Shown: positions 1 to 7,121 of the stretch, piece after piece
How the letters are laid out: each line of letters starts with the position of its first letter
Position numbering within the stretch: the stretch's first letter is position 1
Assembly (NCBI GenBank): GCA_025996815.1
Contig: BNTT01000086.1
Span: forward strand, 1 to 12,147
Length of the DNA stretch: 12,147 bases
Direction: 5' to 3'
Origin: Bacteroidia bacterium
GTDB taxonomy: Bacteria > Bacteroidota > Bacteroidia > Bacteroidales > Azobacteroidaceae
Position numbers and translations under genes: made by a program
The notes under the pieces: model-generated
Told to the model about the DNA's origin: nothing
Seen by the model: only the letters and a program-made list of their open reading frames with translations
Databases searched by the model: none

Positions 1-327
1 CACATACACCTGACAGCGCGACAGGAGGGGACGGATGACCTCAAACGATGGATTTTCGGTCGTCGCGCCAATCAGCGTGATGGTGCCGTTTTCCACCGCC
101 GCCAGCAGCGAATCCTGCTGCGACTTGCTGAAACGGTGTATCTCGTCGATAAAAAGAATAGGGCGCACGTTGTTGAAAAAAGCCGTGCTTTTGACCTTGT
201 CGATGATTTCGCGCACGTCCTTCACGCCCGAATTTACCGCGCTCAGCGTATAAAAAGGGATGTCTAACTGCATAGAGATGATTTTTGCCAGCGTCGTTTT
301 GCCCACGCCGGGCGGCCCCCAGAGGAT
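1..327 (-). pseudogene. rarA: RarA (MgsA) AAA+ ATPase, N-terminal/central fragment, inverted relative to the rest of the gene
   Basis: On the minus strand this reads as 109 codons of the AAA+ core of RarA, a replication-associated recombination ATPase that acts at stalled forks. Visible in order are Walker [10 protein letters not shown] (minus codons at 318-292), Walker [10 protein letters not shown] with D at 147-145 and E at 144-142, a sensor-1 stretch [11 protein letters not shown], and the conserved LLSRCQVYV at the window edge. The first ~45 residues of a normal RarA, ahead of ILWGPPG, are absent. The reading frame runs off the left edge at base 1. The rest of the protein lies on the opposite strand from base 325. 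The family match is clear from the motifs. Whether the break exists in the cell or is an artefact is doubtful (see findings). Confidence 0.85.
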
Positions 328-333
328 GTGGAA
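322..333. other. Fold-back junction inside rarA
   Basis: Left of this point the minus strand encodes RarA sense sequence starting at ILWGPPG. Right of it the plus strand encodes RarA from DVELKEK onwards. The flip falls within about 10 bases; codons at 325-327 read as Ile on minus and Asp on plus, and both fit the family, so some bases may be microhomology. No inverted repeat, recombinase gene or insertion sequence is seen here. Confidence 0.8.
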
Positions 334-1080
334 CTGAAAGAGAAGCCTATTGAGGTGCAGGAAACGGCTGCGCTGCTGCGCTTTTCGGGCGGCGATGCGC
401 GTAAACTGCTGAATATATTGGAGTTGGTGGTGAGTGCCGACGACGGCGACACTATCGTTATCACCGACGAAAAGGTGATTGACCGCCTGCAAGAAAATCC
501 GACCGCCTACGACAAGGGCGGCGAGATGCACTACGACATCATTTCGGCATTCATCAAATCGGTGCGCGGGAGCGACCCCAACAGCGCGATTTACTGGCTG
601 GCGCGTATGGTGGCGGGCGGCGAAGACCCCAAATTTATCGCCCGACGGCTCGTGATTCTGGCATCGGAAGACATCGGGCTGGCTAATCCCAACGGGCTGC
701 TGCTGGCAAACGCCTGCTTCGATGCCATCCACAAAATAGGCTGGCCCGAAAGCCGCATCATCCTGGCAGAAACGACCGTCTATCTCGCCAACAGCCCCAA
801 AAGCAATTCGGCGTATATGGCGATTGACAATGCGCTGGCGGAAGTGCAACAATCGGGCAACCTCCCCGTGCCGCTCCATCTGCGCAACGCACCCACCCAA
901 CTGATGAAAGATATGAACTACGGGGAGGGCTACAAATATGCCCACAACTACGAAAATAATTTTGTGGAACAGGAATTTCTGCCCGCCGAAATCGCCGGCA
1001 AAACATTTTGGACGGCGCAAAACAATCCGCAGGAGCAGAAAATGGCTGAGCATTTGAGGCAATTGAGGATAAAAACATAA
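325..1080 (+). pseudogene. rarA: RarA (MgsA), C-terminal half
   Basis: This 250-residue C-terminal part of RarA runs from [11 protein letters not shown] through the sensor-2 motif [10 protein letters not shown], the helical lid and the C-terminal oligomerisation domain (segments such as [30 protein letters not shown] and the late [16 protein letters not shown]). It ends with a normal-looking C terminus (HLRQLRIKT, stop TAA at 1078-1080). A GTG at 328 could be called as a start, but it lies inside the family's conserved sequence and no leader precedes it. I treat this as a 5'-truncated fragment, not a gene. About 20 residues between the minus-strand piece (ending CQVYV) and this piece are not in the window. 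The stop codon touches the left edge of the repeat at 1079. Its GC content is visibly higher than that of the genes to its right. Confidence 0.87.
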
Positions 1081-1097
1081 ATAACAAAAAAATTGCT

Positions 1098-1105
1098 TAT
1101 CTTTG
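1098..1105 (+). promoter_or_regulatory. Bacteroidetes -7 box (TATCTTTG) for AAA/PDDEXK copy 1
   Basis: TATCTTTG matches the Bacteroidetes housekeeping consensus TAnnTTTG and lies 20 bp before the chosen ATG at 1126. No TTG is found at the usual spacing upstream (about 19-21 bp), so the -33 half is weak or absent. The same box is conserved in copy 2. Confidence 0.6.
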
Positions 1106-1125
1106 TACTCAAATTTATTATCACG

Positions 1126-2847
1126 ATGGAAGCAAAAAAATACAAGCGGCTGCCTTACGGCAATTCGGATTTCAGGAGCATAATCCTTGAGAATTATGCT
1201 TACGTGGATAAGACCCAATACATTGAGATGTTGGAACAGGAGAGCAACAAAAATCAGTTTTTCATCCGCCCGCGCAAATTCGGCAAGAGTCTGTTTTTTA
1301 TGACACTGTGGTATTATTATGACCTCAACTATGCGGACGAATTTGACTCTGTGTTTGGCAACTTGTACATAGGCAAGCATCCTACGCCCGAAAGAAACTC
1401 GTATGCCATCTTGCAGTTCGATTTTTCAGGATTGGATACTTCAAGCGAGGAAGGGTTTGTAAAGTCTTTTTCGGAGAAAGTGGAGATGACTGTTACTCAT
1501 TTCCTTAACACTTATCGCCATATTATCCCTGACAGCAAAGTTCTTATTCAGCAAATAATCAATGAAAAAAGAGGCATCGGCTCTTTGCAAATTGCCTTTA
1601 ATGCAGTAGAAGCCGCAGGAAAAGGAATATTTGTCATCATTGACGAATACGACCACTTTGCCAACGACTTGATTGCGATGGGCAACAGGATAGGTAAGAA
1701 TTTGTATAAAGCCATGATAGCCGCCAACGGCTTGGTGCGCGATTTCTACGAAAGATTGAAAGCCGCCGCTAAATCGTCCATCGTGAACCGCACTTTTATT
1801 ACCGGCATCTCGCCGGTAATGCTCGACGACCTTACAAGCGGCTACAATATTGCGACTATTCTCACTCTCAACCCAAAATACAACGAGATGATGGGTTTTA
1901 CACACGAAGAGGTGGAATGGCTGATGCGAGAAACAGGCGTTGACGAAACTTGCATCAATGTGGATATACAGGCATACTATAACGGTTATTTGTTTCATAA
2001 AAACGGGACGCATCGGGTGTATAATCCCGCTATGATGCTTTATTTTTTCAGTCAAATCATTGAATTTAGAAAACCGCCCGAATATATTATTGACTTAAAT
2101 CTGAAAACCGATTACGGACGGCTGCAAAAATTGACACAAAACGACAGCAACCGCGAAACGCTGCTCAAAATCGTCAAAGAAGACGGCATTATTTCGGATA
2201 TACTTCAAAAGTTTTCCATTGATATGCTCAACGACGACGATTATTTCGTTTCCCTGCTGTTTTATATGGGTTTGCTGACCATCGACCAAGCGAAAGAAGG
2301 AACATTGAGGCTGAAAATTCCCAACTATTCCATCAAAACGCTCTATTGGGAGTACATCGCCCGGCTGACAAAAGAGAATAATGAGGATGTGCTGATTGAT
2401 TTCTCTAAAATGAAAATTGCAGTCCGAGAATTAGCCTATCGCGGCAATCCGGTGCTGTTTTTGGACTATATGAGTGAAAATATCATCAGCAGGTTGTCTA
2501 ACCGTGATTTGGAAAATTTTGATGAAAAATATTTGAAAATCATCCTGCTGAACAGCCTGTTTCAAAGCCGGTTATACGTTCCGATTACCGAGATGGAAGT
2601 TTCGACGGGCTATACCGATATTTGGCTCAAGCGCAGTCCATTGTTGCCCGAAATCCCTTGGGAATGGGTTTGGGAAATCAAATACGTCAAAAAATCGGAT
2701 GCCAAATCCATTGGGGAAAAACGCAAAGAGGCAAGTGCCCAATTAGAGAAATACCGCCAATCGCATCTGTTTGCCGAACGTGCCGATGTGCGCTATCTTT
2801 CCGTCATTTTTATTGGGAAAGACAAATATGAGATGTCTGAACCTTGA
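1126..2847 (+). CDS. AAA-ATPase-like / PD-(D/E)XK nuclease family protein, copy 1
   Basis: This 573-residue cytoplasmic protein has the architecture of the AAA-ATPase-like plus PDDEXK_9 family common in Bacteroidetes. Residues 7-60 hold the family opening ([10 protein letters not shown], then YVDKTQYI) and a degenerate Walker A, RPRKFGKS (48-55). Walker B is IFVIIDEYD (168-176, D173/E174), followed by a sensor-like [11 protein letters not shown] (221-231). The C-terminal nuclease-type fold shows TDIW (D498), WEIKY (E517, K519) and a downstream QLEKY (Q539), the usual D...ExK...Q pattern, so catalysis looks intact. The in-frame start at 1093 was rejected because it would translate through the promoter; the ATG at 1126 gives the same length as copy 2. 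It is probably transcribed alone. The cellular role of the family is not established; defence or recombination are possibilities. Confidence 0.88.
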   Translation: MEAKKYKRLPYGNSDFRSIILENYAYVDKTQYIEMLEQESNKNQFFIRPRKFGKSLFFMTLWYYYDLNYADEFDSVFGNLYIGKHPTPERNSYAILQFDFSGLDTSSEEGFVKSFSEKVEMTVTHFLNTYRHIIPDSKVLIQQIINEKRGIGSLQIAFNAVEAAGKGIFVIIDEYDHFANDLIAMGNRIGKNLYKAMIAANGLVRDFYERLKAAAKSSIVNRTFITGISPVMLDDLTSGYNIATILTLNPKYNEMMGFTHEEVEWLMRETGVDETCINVDIQAYYNGYLFHKNGTHRVYNPAMMLYFFSQIIEFRKPPEYIIDLNLKTDYGRLQKLTQNDSNRETLLKIVKEDGIISDILQKFSIDMLNDDDYFVSLLFYMGLLTIDQAKEGTLRLKIPNYSIKTLYWEYIARLTKENNEDVLIDFSKMKIAVRELAYRGNPVLFLDYMSENIISRLSNRDLENFDEKYLKIILLNSLFQSRLYVPITEMEVSTGYTDIWLKRSPLLPEIPWEWVWEIKYVKKSDAKSIGEKRKEASAQLEKYRQSHLFAERADVRYLSVIFIGKDKYEMSEP

Positions 2848-2879
2848 TTTTCACAAGATTTTCAAGATTAACACGATTA
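2846..2879 (+). repeat. Phased GATT tail of repeat copy 1
   Basis: Directly after the stop codon, GATT recurs at 2846, 2857, 2866 and 2875 (steps of 11, 9 and 9 bases), within GATTTTCACAA, GATTTTCAA, GATTAACAC and GATTA. The same tail follows copy 2 at 6188-6221. It has no hairpin and no U-run, so it is unlikely to be a simple intrinsic terminator. The shared sequence of the two units ends exactly where this tail ends. Confidence 0.7.
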
Positions 2880-2923
2880 TAAAACACACGCATATAAAAA
2901 GTGGAAACAACACAAGTTTGACA

Positions 2924-3502
2924 ATGTTGGACGCATCAATTTCAGACAGGGAGCTTGCCGATGCTATGCATGATGGGAGTAAACACGCCTTTGAGGCTAT
3001 TTATCAACGATACCATCGGTTGCTCTATTCCATTGCTTTTCGCTATTTGTCTTCTGCGGAAGATGCCGAAGATGCAACGGCGGAGGTGTTTGTGCATTTG
3101 TGGGAAATACGGCGAGAGGTGGTTATAGAAACAAACCTGCGGAATTTTCTGTACACCATGATGAAAAACTATGTCCTGAATCAATTGCGCGGGTCGAAGC
3201 CTGCCTTTTTTGCAATTGACGATGCCGACGTTGCGCAAAAGGAAGATGCGGATGACTTGGAAGATTTGCTCGAAAAGGAAGAAATGCACACTCGGCTCTA
3301 CAAAGCCATCAACAGTTTGCCGGAGCAAAAGCGGAATATTTGCTTGCTCAAGATGGAGGGAAACTTGAAAAACGAGGAGATTGCCAAACGTTTGAATATC
3401 AGCCTGAATACGGTGAAAACGCATTATCTTATCGCGTTGCGGATGTTGCGGCTGGTGTTGCATCAATGGATTTTCATCGTTGCAATCACCCAAATACAAT
3501 AA
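2924..3502 (+). CDS. ECF-type RNA polymerase sigma factor (sigma-70 family)
   Basis: This 192-residue protein is typical of the Bacteroidetes ECF sigma factors paired with FecR. Region 2 lies at about 20-90 (HAFEAIYQRYHRLLYSIAFR, then EDAEDATAEVFVHLW, the core-binding and -10 recognition helices). Region 4 lies at about 130-178 (LPEQKRNICLLKMEG, then the helix-turn-helix NEEIAKRLNISLNTVKTHY that contacts the -35). An acidic linker (about 99-120) joins them. The start at 2924 places region 2 about 20 residues from the N terminus, as usual. An in-frame ATG at 2771 would overlap the previous gene and add 51 residues unlike the family. fecR follows after 26 bp, so the two are probably cotranscribed. 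The likely target is the susC/susD operon at 8042, by analogy with related loci. Confidence 0.9.
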   Translation: MLDASISDRELADAMHDGSKHAFEAIYQRYHRLLYSIAFRYLSSAEDAEDATAEVFVHLWEIRREVVIETNLRNFLYTMMKNYVLNQLRGSKPAFFAIDDADVAQKEDADDLEDLLEKEEMHTRLYKAINSLPEQKRNICLLKMEGNLKNEEIAKRLNISLNTVKTHYLIALRMLRLVLHQWIFIVAITQIQ

Positions 3503-3506
3503 ATTA

Positions 3507-3517
3507 GTGTCTATTAA
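3507..3517 (+). promoter_or_regulatory. GTGTCTATTAA motif before fecR
   Basis: GTGTCTATTAA sits in the 26 bp gap between the sigma gene and fecR, ending 11 bp before the fecR ATG. The same 11 bases occur in the susC leader at 7982-7992. It could be part of an ECF promoter or a leader element. An 11-base match in 12 kb can occur by chance, so only its placement makes it notable. Confidence 0.3.
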
Positions 3518-3528
3518 ATAAGATTGAT

Positions 3529-4428
3529 ATGAAAACAGAATATGAAGAAGACGTTCGCTGGTTGTCCGACAGGATGGATGAAGACGTTCCGTATCTTGAA
3601 GATATGGAATGTCTAAAAGAAATTCCTTCGGAGAAAATCTATGCGGAAATCAATCGCCGCATCCGTTGGCGGCAAATTCGCTCTTGGCGGTTAAAAGTTG
3701 CCGCCGTCATCATCCCATTGTTCATGTTTGCCGGTTCTTACAACTATGTAAACAACCGTGTGCCGCTTTTCAATAGTGGAGAGATGACGGAAATTCAGGT
3801 GCCGCAAGGCGAATGTTTGCAATTTATGTTTCAAGACGGAAGCCGGGTTTATCTGGAACCTGCCTCAAAATTGCGCTATCCAAGAAATTTTGCACTTGGC
3901 GAACGAAAAATACAGTTGGATGGTGCCGGGTATTTTATGGTGGAGAAAAATCCCAACCGTCCCTTCATAATAGATGTTTCCGGCGGGCAAGTGCAGGTGA
4001 CGGGCACCAATTTTGACTTGGAAGCCCGGCTCAACAAAAAGGAAATAAGGCTTGGTTTGGACGAGGGGAAGATAAATTTTAAATCCGAAGCACGCAAGGA
4101 ATATGCACTCAACCCCGGCGACAGGATAGTATATGACAAGACCACTCACCTTTGCGCGATGACTCATCACAACGAACTCCGCTCATTGAGTGCCTGGAAG
4201 AACAATCTGATAACCTTCAACGACACTCCCCTGCACGATGCGCTGGAAAAATTGGAACGCTGGTATGATGTGTCGTTCAAAATCGGCAGCGATGGCGCGG
4301 ATATATACTCGCTCACCATGAACGTGAACGGCAGTCTGGACGAGGCACTGAATGAAATATCCAAAATCACGCCGCTTGTGTTTACGATGGAAAATGACCG
4401 GCGCATCAAGGTTGAACTACGGAAATAA
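3529..4428 (+). CDS. FecR-family anti-sigma factor
   Basis: This 299-residue inner-membrane anti-sigma factor has a cytoplasmic N-terminal part (1-54) that would hold the sigma factor. One membrane segment lies at about 55-74 (KVAAVIIPLFMFAGSYNYV). The periplasmic FecR domain follows (about 87-185; IQVPQGE, FQDGSRVYLEPASKLRYP, GYFMVEKNPNRPF, VQVTGTNFDLEA). The C-terminal DUF4974-like region (about 226-297; LITFNDTPLHDALEKLERWY) is the part thought to meet the STN domain of the partner receptor. The expected partner is the SusC at 8042, now 3.6 kb downstream. The gene looks full length. Its last codon AAA and stop TAA lie inside the left end of the second 1.8 kb repeat (from 4423), so its exact C terminus may have been reset when that unit arrived. 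Confidence 0.9.
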   Translation: MKTEYEEDVRWLSDRMDEDVPYLEDMECLKEIPSEKIYAEINRRIRWRQIRSWRLKVAAVIIPLFMFAGSYNYVNNRVPLFNSGEMTEIQVPQGECLQFMFQDGSRVYLEPASKLRYPRNFALGERKIQLDGAGYFMVEKNPNRPFIIDVSGGQVQVTGTNFDLEARLNKKEIRLGLDEGKINFKSEARKEYALNPGDRIVYDKTTHLCAMTHHNELRSLSAWKNNLITFNDTPLHDALEKLERWYDVSFKIGSDGADIYSLTMNVNGSLDEALNEISKITPLVFTMENDRRIKVELRK

Positions 4429-4440
4429 CAAAAAAATGCT

Positions 4441-4448
4441 TATCTTTG
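4441..4448 (+). promoter_or_regulatory. Bacteroidetes -7 box (TATCTTTG) for AAA/PDDEXK copy 2
   Basis: TATCTTTG matches TAnnTTTG and sits 19 bp before the ATG at 4468, as in copy 1. No well-spaced -33 TTG is seen; the nearest, at 4412-4414 in the end of fecR, is 26 bp away. The gene thus appears to carry its own promoter wherever it lands. Confidence 0.6.
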
Positions 4449-4467
4449 TACTCAAATTATTATTACG

Positions 4468-6189
4468 ATGGAAGCAAAAAAATACAAGCGGCTGCCTTAC
4501 GGCAATTCGGATTTCAGGAGCATAATCCTTGAAAATTATGCTTATGTGGATAAGACACAATACATTGAGTTGTTGGAACAGGAGAGCAACAAAAATCAGT
4601 TTTTCATCCGCCCGCGCAAATTCGGCAAGAGTTTGTTTTTTATGACGCTGTCTTATTATTACGACCTCAATGAGGCGGAAAGTTTTAATGAGTTGTTTGG
4701 CGACCTTTATATTGGCAAGCATCCTACGCCCGAAAGAAACACGTATGCCGTACTGAAATTTGATTTTTCAGGATTGGATACTTCAAGCGAACAGGGATTT
4801 GTAAAGTCCTTCTCAACGAATGTACAGAACAGGGTTTGTAACTTCTTTAATTTGTATGATTCTATTTTTCCTGATGCGAAAAAGTATATCCGGCAGATAG
4901 AGGACGAAAAACAGGGTATTTCATCTCTGGAAAAAGTATTTGATGCTGCGGAGCAAAGCCGGATAAAACTCTTTTTCATCATTGATGAATACGACCATTT
5001 CGCCAACGACCTTATTGCCATGGGTAAATATATGGGGAAAGATTTGTATAAAGCCATGATAGCAGCCAACGGTATCGTGCGCGATTTCTACGAAAAGATA
5101 AAAAATGCCGCCAAATCGTCAATTGTGAACCGCACATTCATCACCGGTATCTCGCCGGTAATGCTCGACGACCTCACAAGCGGATACAATATTGCGACCA
5201 TCCTCACTCTCAACCCCAAATACAACGAGATGATGGGTTTTACACACGAAGAGGTGAAGTGGCTGATGCGAGAAACAGGCGTTGACGAAACTTGCATCAA
5301 TGTGGATATACAGGCATACTATAACGGTTATCTGTTTCATAAAAACGGGACGCACAGGGTGTATAATCCCGCTATGATGCTTTATTTTTTCAGTCAAATC
5401 ATTGAATTTAGAAAACCGCCCGAATATATTATTGACTTAAATCTGAAAACCGATTACGGACGGCTGCAAAAATTGACGCAAAACGACAGCAACCGCGAAA
5501 TGCTGCTCAAAATCGTCAAAGAAGACGGCATTATTTCGGATATACTTCAAAAGTTTTCCATTGATATGCTCAACGACGACGATTATTTCGTTTCCCTGCT
5601 GTTTTATATGGGTTTGCTGACCATCGACCAAGCGAAAGAAGGAACATTGAGGCTGAAAATCCCCAACTATTCCATCAAAACGCTCTACTGGGAATACATC
5701 GCCCGGCTGACAAAAGAAAACAATGAGGATGTGCTGATTGACCTCTCTAAAATGAAAATTGCAGTTCGTGAATTAGCCTATCGCGGAAATCCGGTGTTGT
5801 TTTTGGACTATATGAGTGACAATATCATCAGCAGGTTGTCTAACCGTGATTTGGAAAATTTTGATGAAAAATATTTGAAAATCATCCTGCTGAACAGCCT
5901 GTTTCAAAGCCGGTTATACGTTCCGATAACCGAGATGGAAGTTTCGACGGGCTATACCGATATTTGGCTTAAACGCAGTCCATTGTTGCCCGAAATCCCT
6001 TGGGAATGGGTGTGGGAAATCAAATACGTCAAAAAATCGGATGCCAAATCCGTGGGGGAAAAACGCAAAGAGGCAAGTGCCCAATTAGAAAAATACCGCC
6101 AATCGCATCTGTTTGCCGAACGTGCCGATGTTCGCTATCTTTCCGTTATTTTTATTGGCAAAGACAAATATGAGATGTCTGAACCTTGA
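4468..6189 (+). CDS. AAA-ATPase-like / PD-(D/E)XK nuclease family protein, copy 2
   Basis: This is a 573-residue paralogue of the protein at 1126, aligned without gaps. It keeps Walker A RPRKFGKS (48-55), Walker B LFFIIDEYD (168-176), the sensor-like [11 protein letters not shown], and nuclease residues D498, E517, K519 and Q539. Divergence is uneven. By eye, residues 1-60 differ at only one position and residues 214-573 at five (264, 345, 426, 451, 529). In residues 117-169, between the two Walker motifs, only about 22 of 53 positions agree. It lies between fecR and the AbiE operon, in a place where susC would normally follow. Its own -7 box and the 78 bp before susC's new neighbour suggest independent transcription. 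Biological role unknown, as for copy 1. Confidence 0.88.
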   Translation: MEAKKYKRLPYGNSDFRSIILENYAYVDKTQYIELLEQESNKNQFFIRPRKFGKSLFFMTLSYYYDLNEAESFNELFGDLYIGKHPTPERNTYAVLKFDFSGLDTSSEQGFVKSFSTNVQNRVCNFFNLYDSIFPDAKKYIRQIEDEKQGISSLEKVFDAAEQSRIKLFFIIDEYDHFANDLIAMGKYMGKDLYKAMIAANGIVRDFYEKIKNAAKSSIVNRTFITGISPVMLDDLTSGYNIATILTLNPKYNEMMGFTHEEVKWLMRETGVDETCINVDIQAYYNGYLFHKNGTHRVYNPAMMLYFFSQIIEFRKPPEYIIDLNLKTDYGRLQKLTQNDSNREMLLKIVKEDGIISDILQKFSIDMLNDDDYFVSLLFYMGLLTIDQAKEGTLRLKIPNYSIKTLYWEYIARLTKENNEDVLIDLSKMKIAVRELAYRGNPVLFLDYMSDNIISRLSNRDLENFDEKYLKIILLNSLFQSRLYVPITEMEVSTGYTDIWLKRSPLLPEIPWEWVWEIKYVKKSDAKSVGEKRKEASAQLEKYRQSHLFAERADVRYLSVIFIGKDKYEMSEP

Positions 6190-6221
6190 TTTTCACAAGA
6201 TTTTCAAGATTAACACGATTA
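6188..6221 (+). repeat. Phased GATT tail of repeat copy 2
   Basis: The same tail as after copy 1, with GATT at 6188, 6199, 6208 and 6217. It marks the right end of the shared unit; after AACACGATTA the sequence changes to an AT-rich leader of the abiE operon. Confidence 0.7.
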
Positions 6222-6244
6222 AGAAAATAACATTTTTTATTTTG

Positions 6245-6277
6245 TTTGCGAATATACCCGAAAAATGTGTATCTTTG
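6245..6277 (+). promoter_or_regulatory. Bacteroidetes promoter of the abiE operon
   Basis: TTTG at 6245-6248 and TATCTTTG at 6270-6277 are 21 bp apart, a good match to the Bacteroidetes -33/-7 pair (TTTG, about 19-21 bp, TAnnTTTG). The antitoxin ATG at 6300 follows 22 bp after the -7 box. This promoter lies outside the repeat unit and supports independent expression of the toxin-antitoxin pair. Confidence 0.75.
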
Positions 6278-6299
6278 CAAACAAATTATTTTATATAAC

Positions 6300-7121
6300 A
6301 TGGGTAAAGATTCTTTGTACAAGATAAAAGATTGGATTGACGACCTTCAAAAGCGGGGACGGATAACCTTTTCTCGCCAAGAAGTGGCAACAAATTTTCC
6401 GTTGCTATCCGAGCAAGCTGTTCGCAATGCACTAAACCGGTTGGCAACCAAAGGCAAGATTGTATCGGTTTGGAAAGGTTTTTACGTTATTGTTTCGTTG
6501 AGATATGCTTTGCGGCAGATTGTTCCGCCGGAGTTGTATATTGACGATTTGATGAAATTCTTAAATCGCCCTTACTATGTCGGATTGCTCAACGCAGCTG
6601 CCTTTTATGGTGCCGCCCACCAACAACCACAGCAAACTTCTATCATAAGCGTATATCCGCCTTTGCGAGGCACTACAAAAAAAGATGCCCGCATAAACTT
6701 CAATATTACCCGCAAAACGATTCCTTGTATTTGGTTGAAGCCATTCAAAACCGAAAATGGTTCTGTTCAAGTGTCTGCACCCGAATTGACCGCTGCCGAT
6801 TTAATAACATTTCAAAAAGAAGTTGGCGGCTTAAATCGTGTTGCGACCGTTCTGAATGAATTGGCTGAGTCAATGGATTTCAATAAATTAAATGCTGATT
6901 TTTTTGAATATGTACCAAAATCAACCATTCAACGATTAGGTTATTTATTGGAAAATCCTTTGGAACAGGAAGATTTGGCAAATAGATTATATGAAAAGGC
7001 TCAAAAGTTTGATTGTAAATTTCAACAGATACCTTTAAAATCCGGCAAAAAAACAGCAGATTGCGAAACAGATACAAAATGGAAAATAAGTATTAACGAA
7101 CAAATAGATATTGACGAATGA
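6300..7121 (+). CDS. abiEi: AbiEi-family antitoxin (type IV toxin-antitoxin)
   Basis: This 273-residue protein is the first gene of a two-gene AbiE system. The N-terminal ~66 residues form a winged-helix unit (FSRQEVATNFPLLSEQAVRNAL, here residues about 24-45, then a wing at GKIVSVWKGFYVIV). The AbiEi core follows (RPYYVGLLNAAAFYGAAHQQ at about 90-109, ISVYPPLRGT and VSAPELTAADLI). In this family the winged helix represses the operon promoter, and the C-terminal domain counteracts the toxin without direct binding. The start at 6300 follows a good promoter; the in-frame ATG at 6246 lies inside that promoter and was rejected. The stop overlaps the toxin start as ATGA, giving translational coupling. 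The sequence is more AT-rich than rarA, which fits acquisition by transfer. Confidence 0.85.
   Translation: MGKDSLYKIKDWIDDLQKRGRITFSRQEVATNFPLLSEQAVRNALNRLATKGKIVSVWKGFYVIVSLRYALRQIVPPELYIDDLMKFLNRPYYVGLLNAAAFYGAAHQQPQQTSIISVYPPLRGTTKKDARINFNITRKTIPCIWLKPFKTENGSVQVSAPELTAADLITFQKEVGGLNRVATVLNELAESMDFNKLNADFFEYVPKSTIQRLGYLLENPLEQEDLANRLYEKAQKFDCKFQQIPLKSGKKTADCETDTKWKISINEQIDIDE

Larger units (their letters stand above)
1079..2879 (+). repeat. Direct repeat copy 1 (1.8 kb unit: promoter, AAA/PDDEXK gene, GATT tail)
   Basis: This unit is repeated at 4423-6221 in the same orientation. Shared sequence starts at AAATAACAAAAAAA and ends at AACACGATTA; the flanks on either side differ. The unit carries a 47 bp leader with a Bacteroidetes -7 box, one full gene, and a short GATT-rich tail. 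Its left edge overlaps the rarA stop codon. No transposase, integrase or terminal inverted repeat is visible, so it is not a recognisable insertion sequence. It may be a duplicated or gene-converted unit. Confidence 0.85.
4423..6221 (+). repeat. Direct repeat copy 2 (1.8 kb unit)
   Basis: This is the second copy of the unit at 1079-2879, with the same AAATAAC left end and AACACGATTA right end, starting 3344 bp further along. Its leader is 2 bp shorter than in copy 1. The left end provides the fecR stop codon. The base string AAATAACA at its left end (4423-4430) recurs just outside its right end at 6225-6232, which could be a target duplication or chance in AT-rich sequence. No transposase or inverted ends are seen. 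Confidence 0.85.

Noticed and set aside
35..253. Plus-strand frame of 72 codons at the left end
   Set aside because: It is the antisense of the RarA Walker B and sensor-1 region, which matches the family on the minus strand.
1093..1125. Upstream in-frame start for AAA/PDDEXK copy 1
   Set aside because: It lies within the promoter (-7 box at 1098-1105), and copy 2 encodes the same 573-residue protein from the equivalent of 1126.
1441..2055. Minus-strand open frame of 204 codons inside AAA/PDDEXK copy 1
   Set aside because: It is antisense to a gene with clear conserved motifs, and a matching frame in copy 2 appears only because the two copies share sequence. No family features are visible.
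2771..2923. N-terminal extension of the sigma factor by 51 residues
   Set aside because: It would overlap the end of the AAA/PDDEXK gene and the GATT tail, and the added residues are unlike any ECF sigma N terminus.
2942..3499. Minus-strand open frame of 185 codons opposite the sigma factor
   Set aside because: The plus strand has complete sigma region 2 and region 4 motifs; the antisense frame has no recognisable domain and no promoter.
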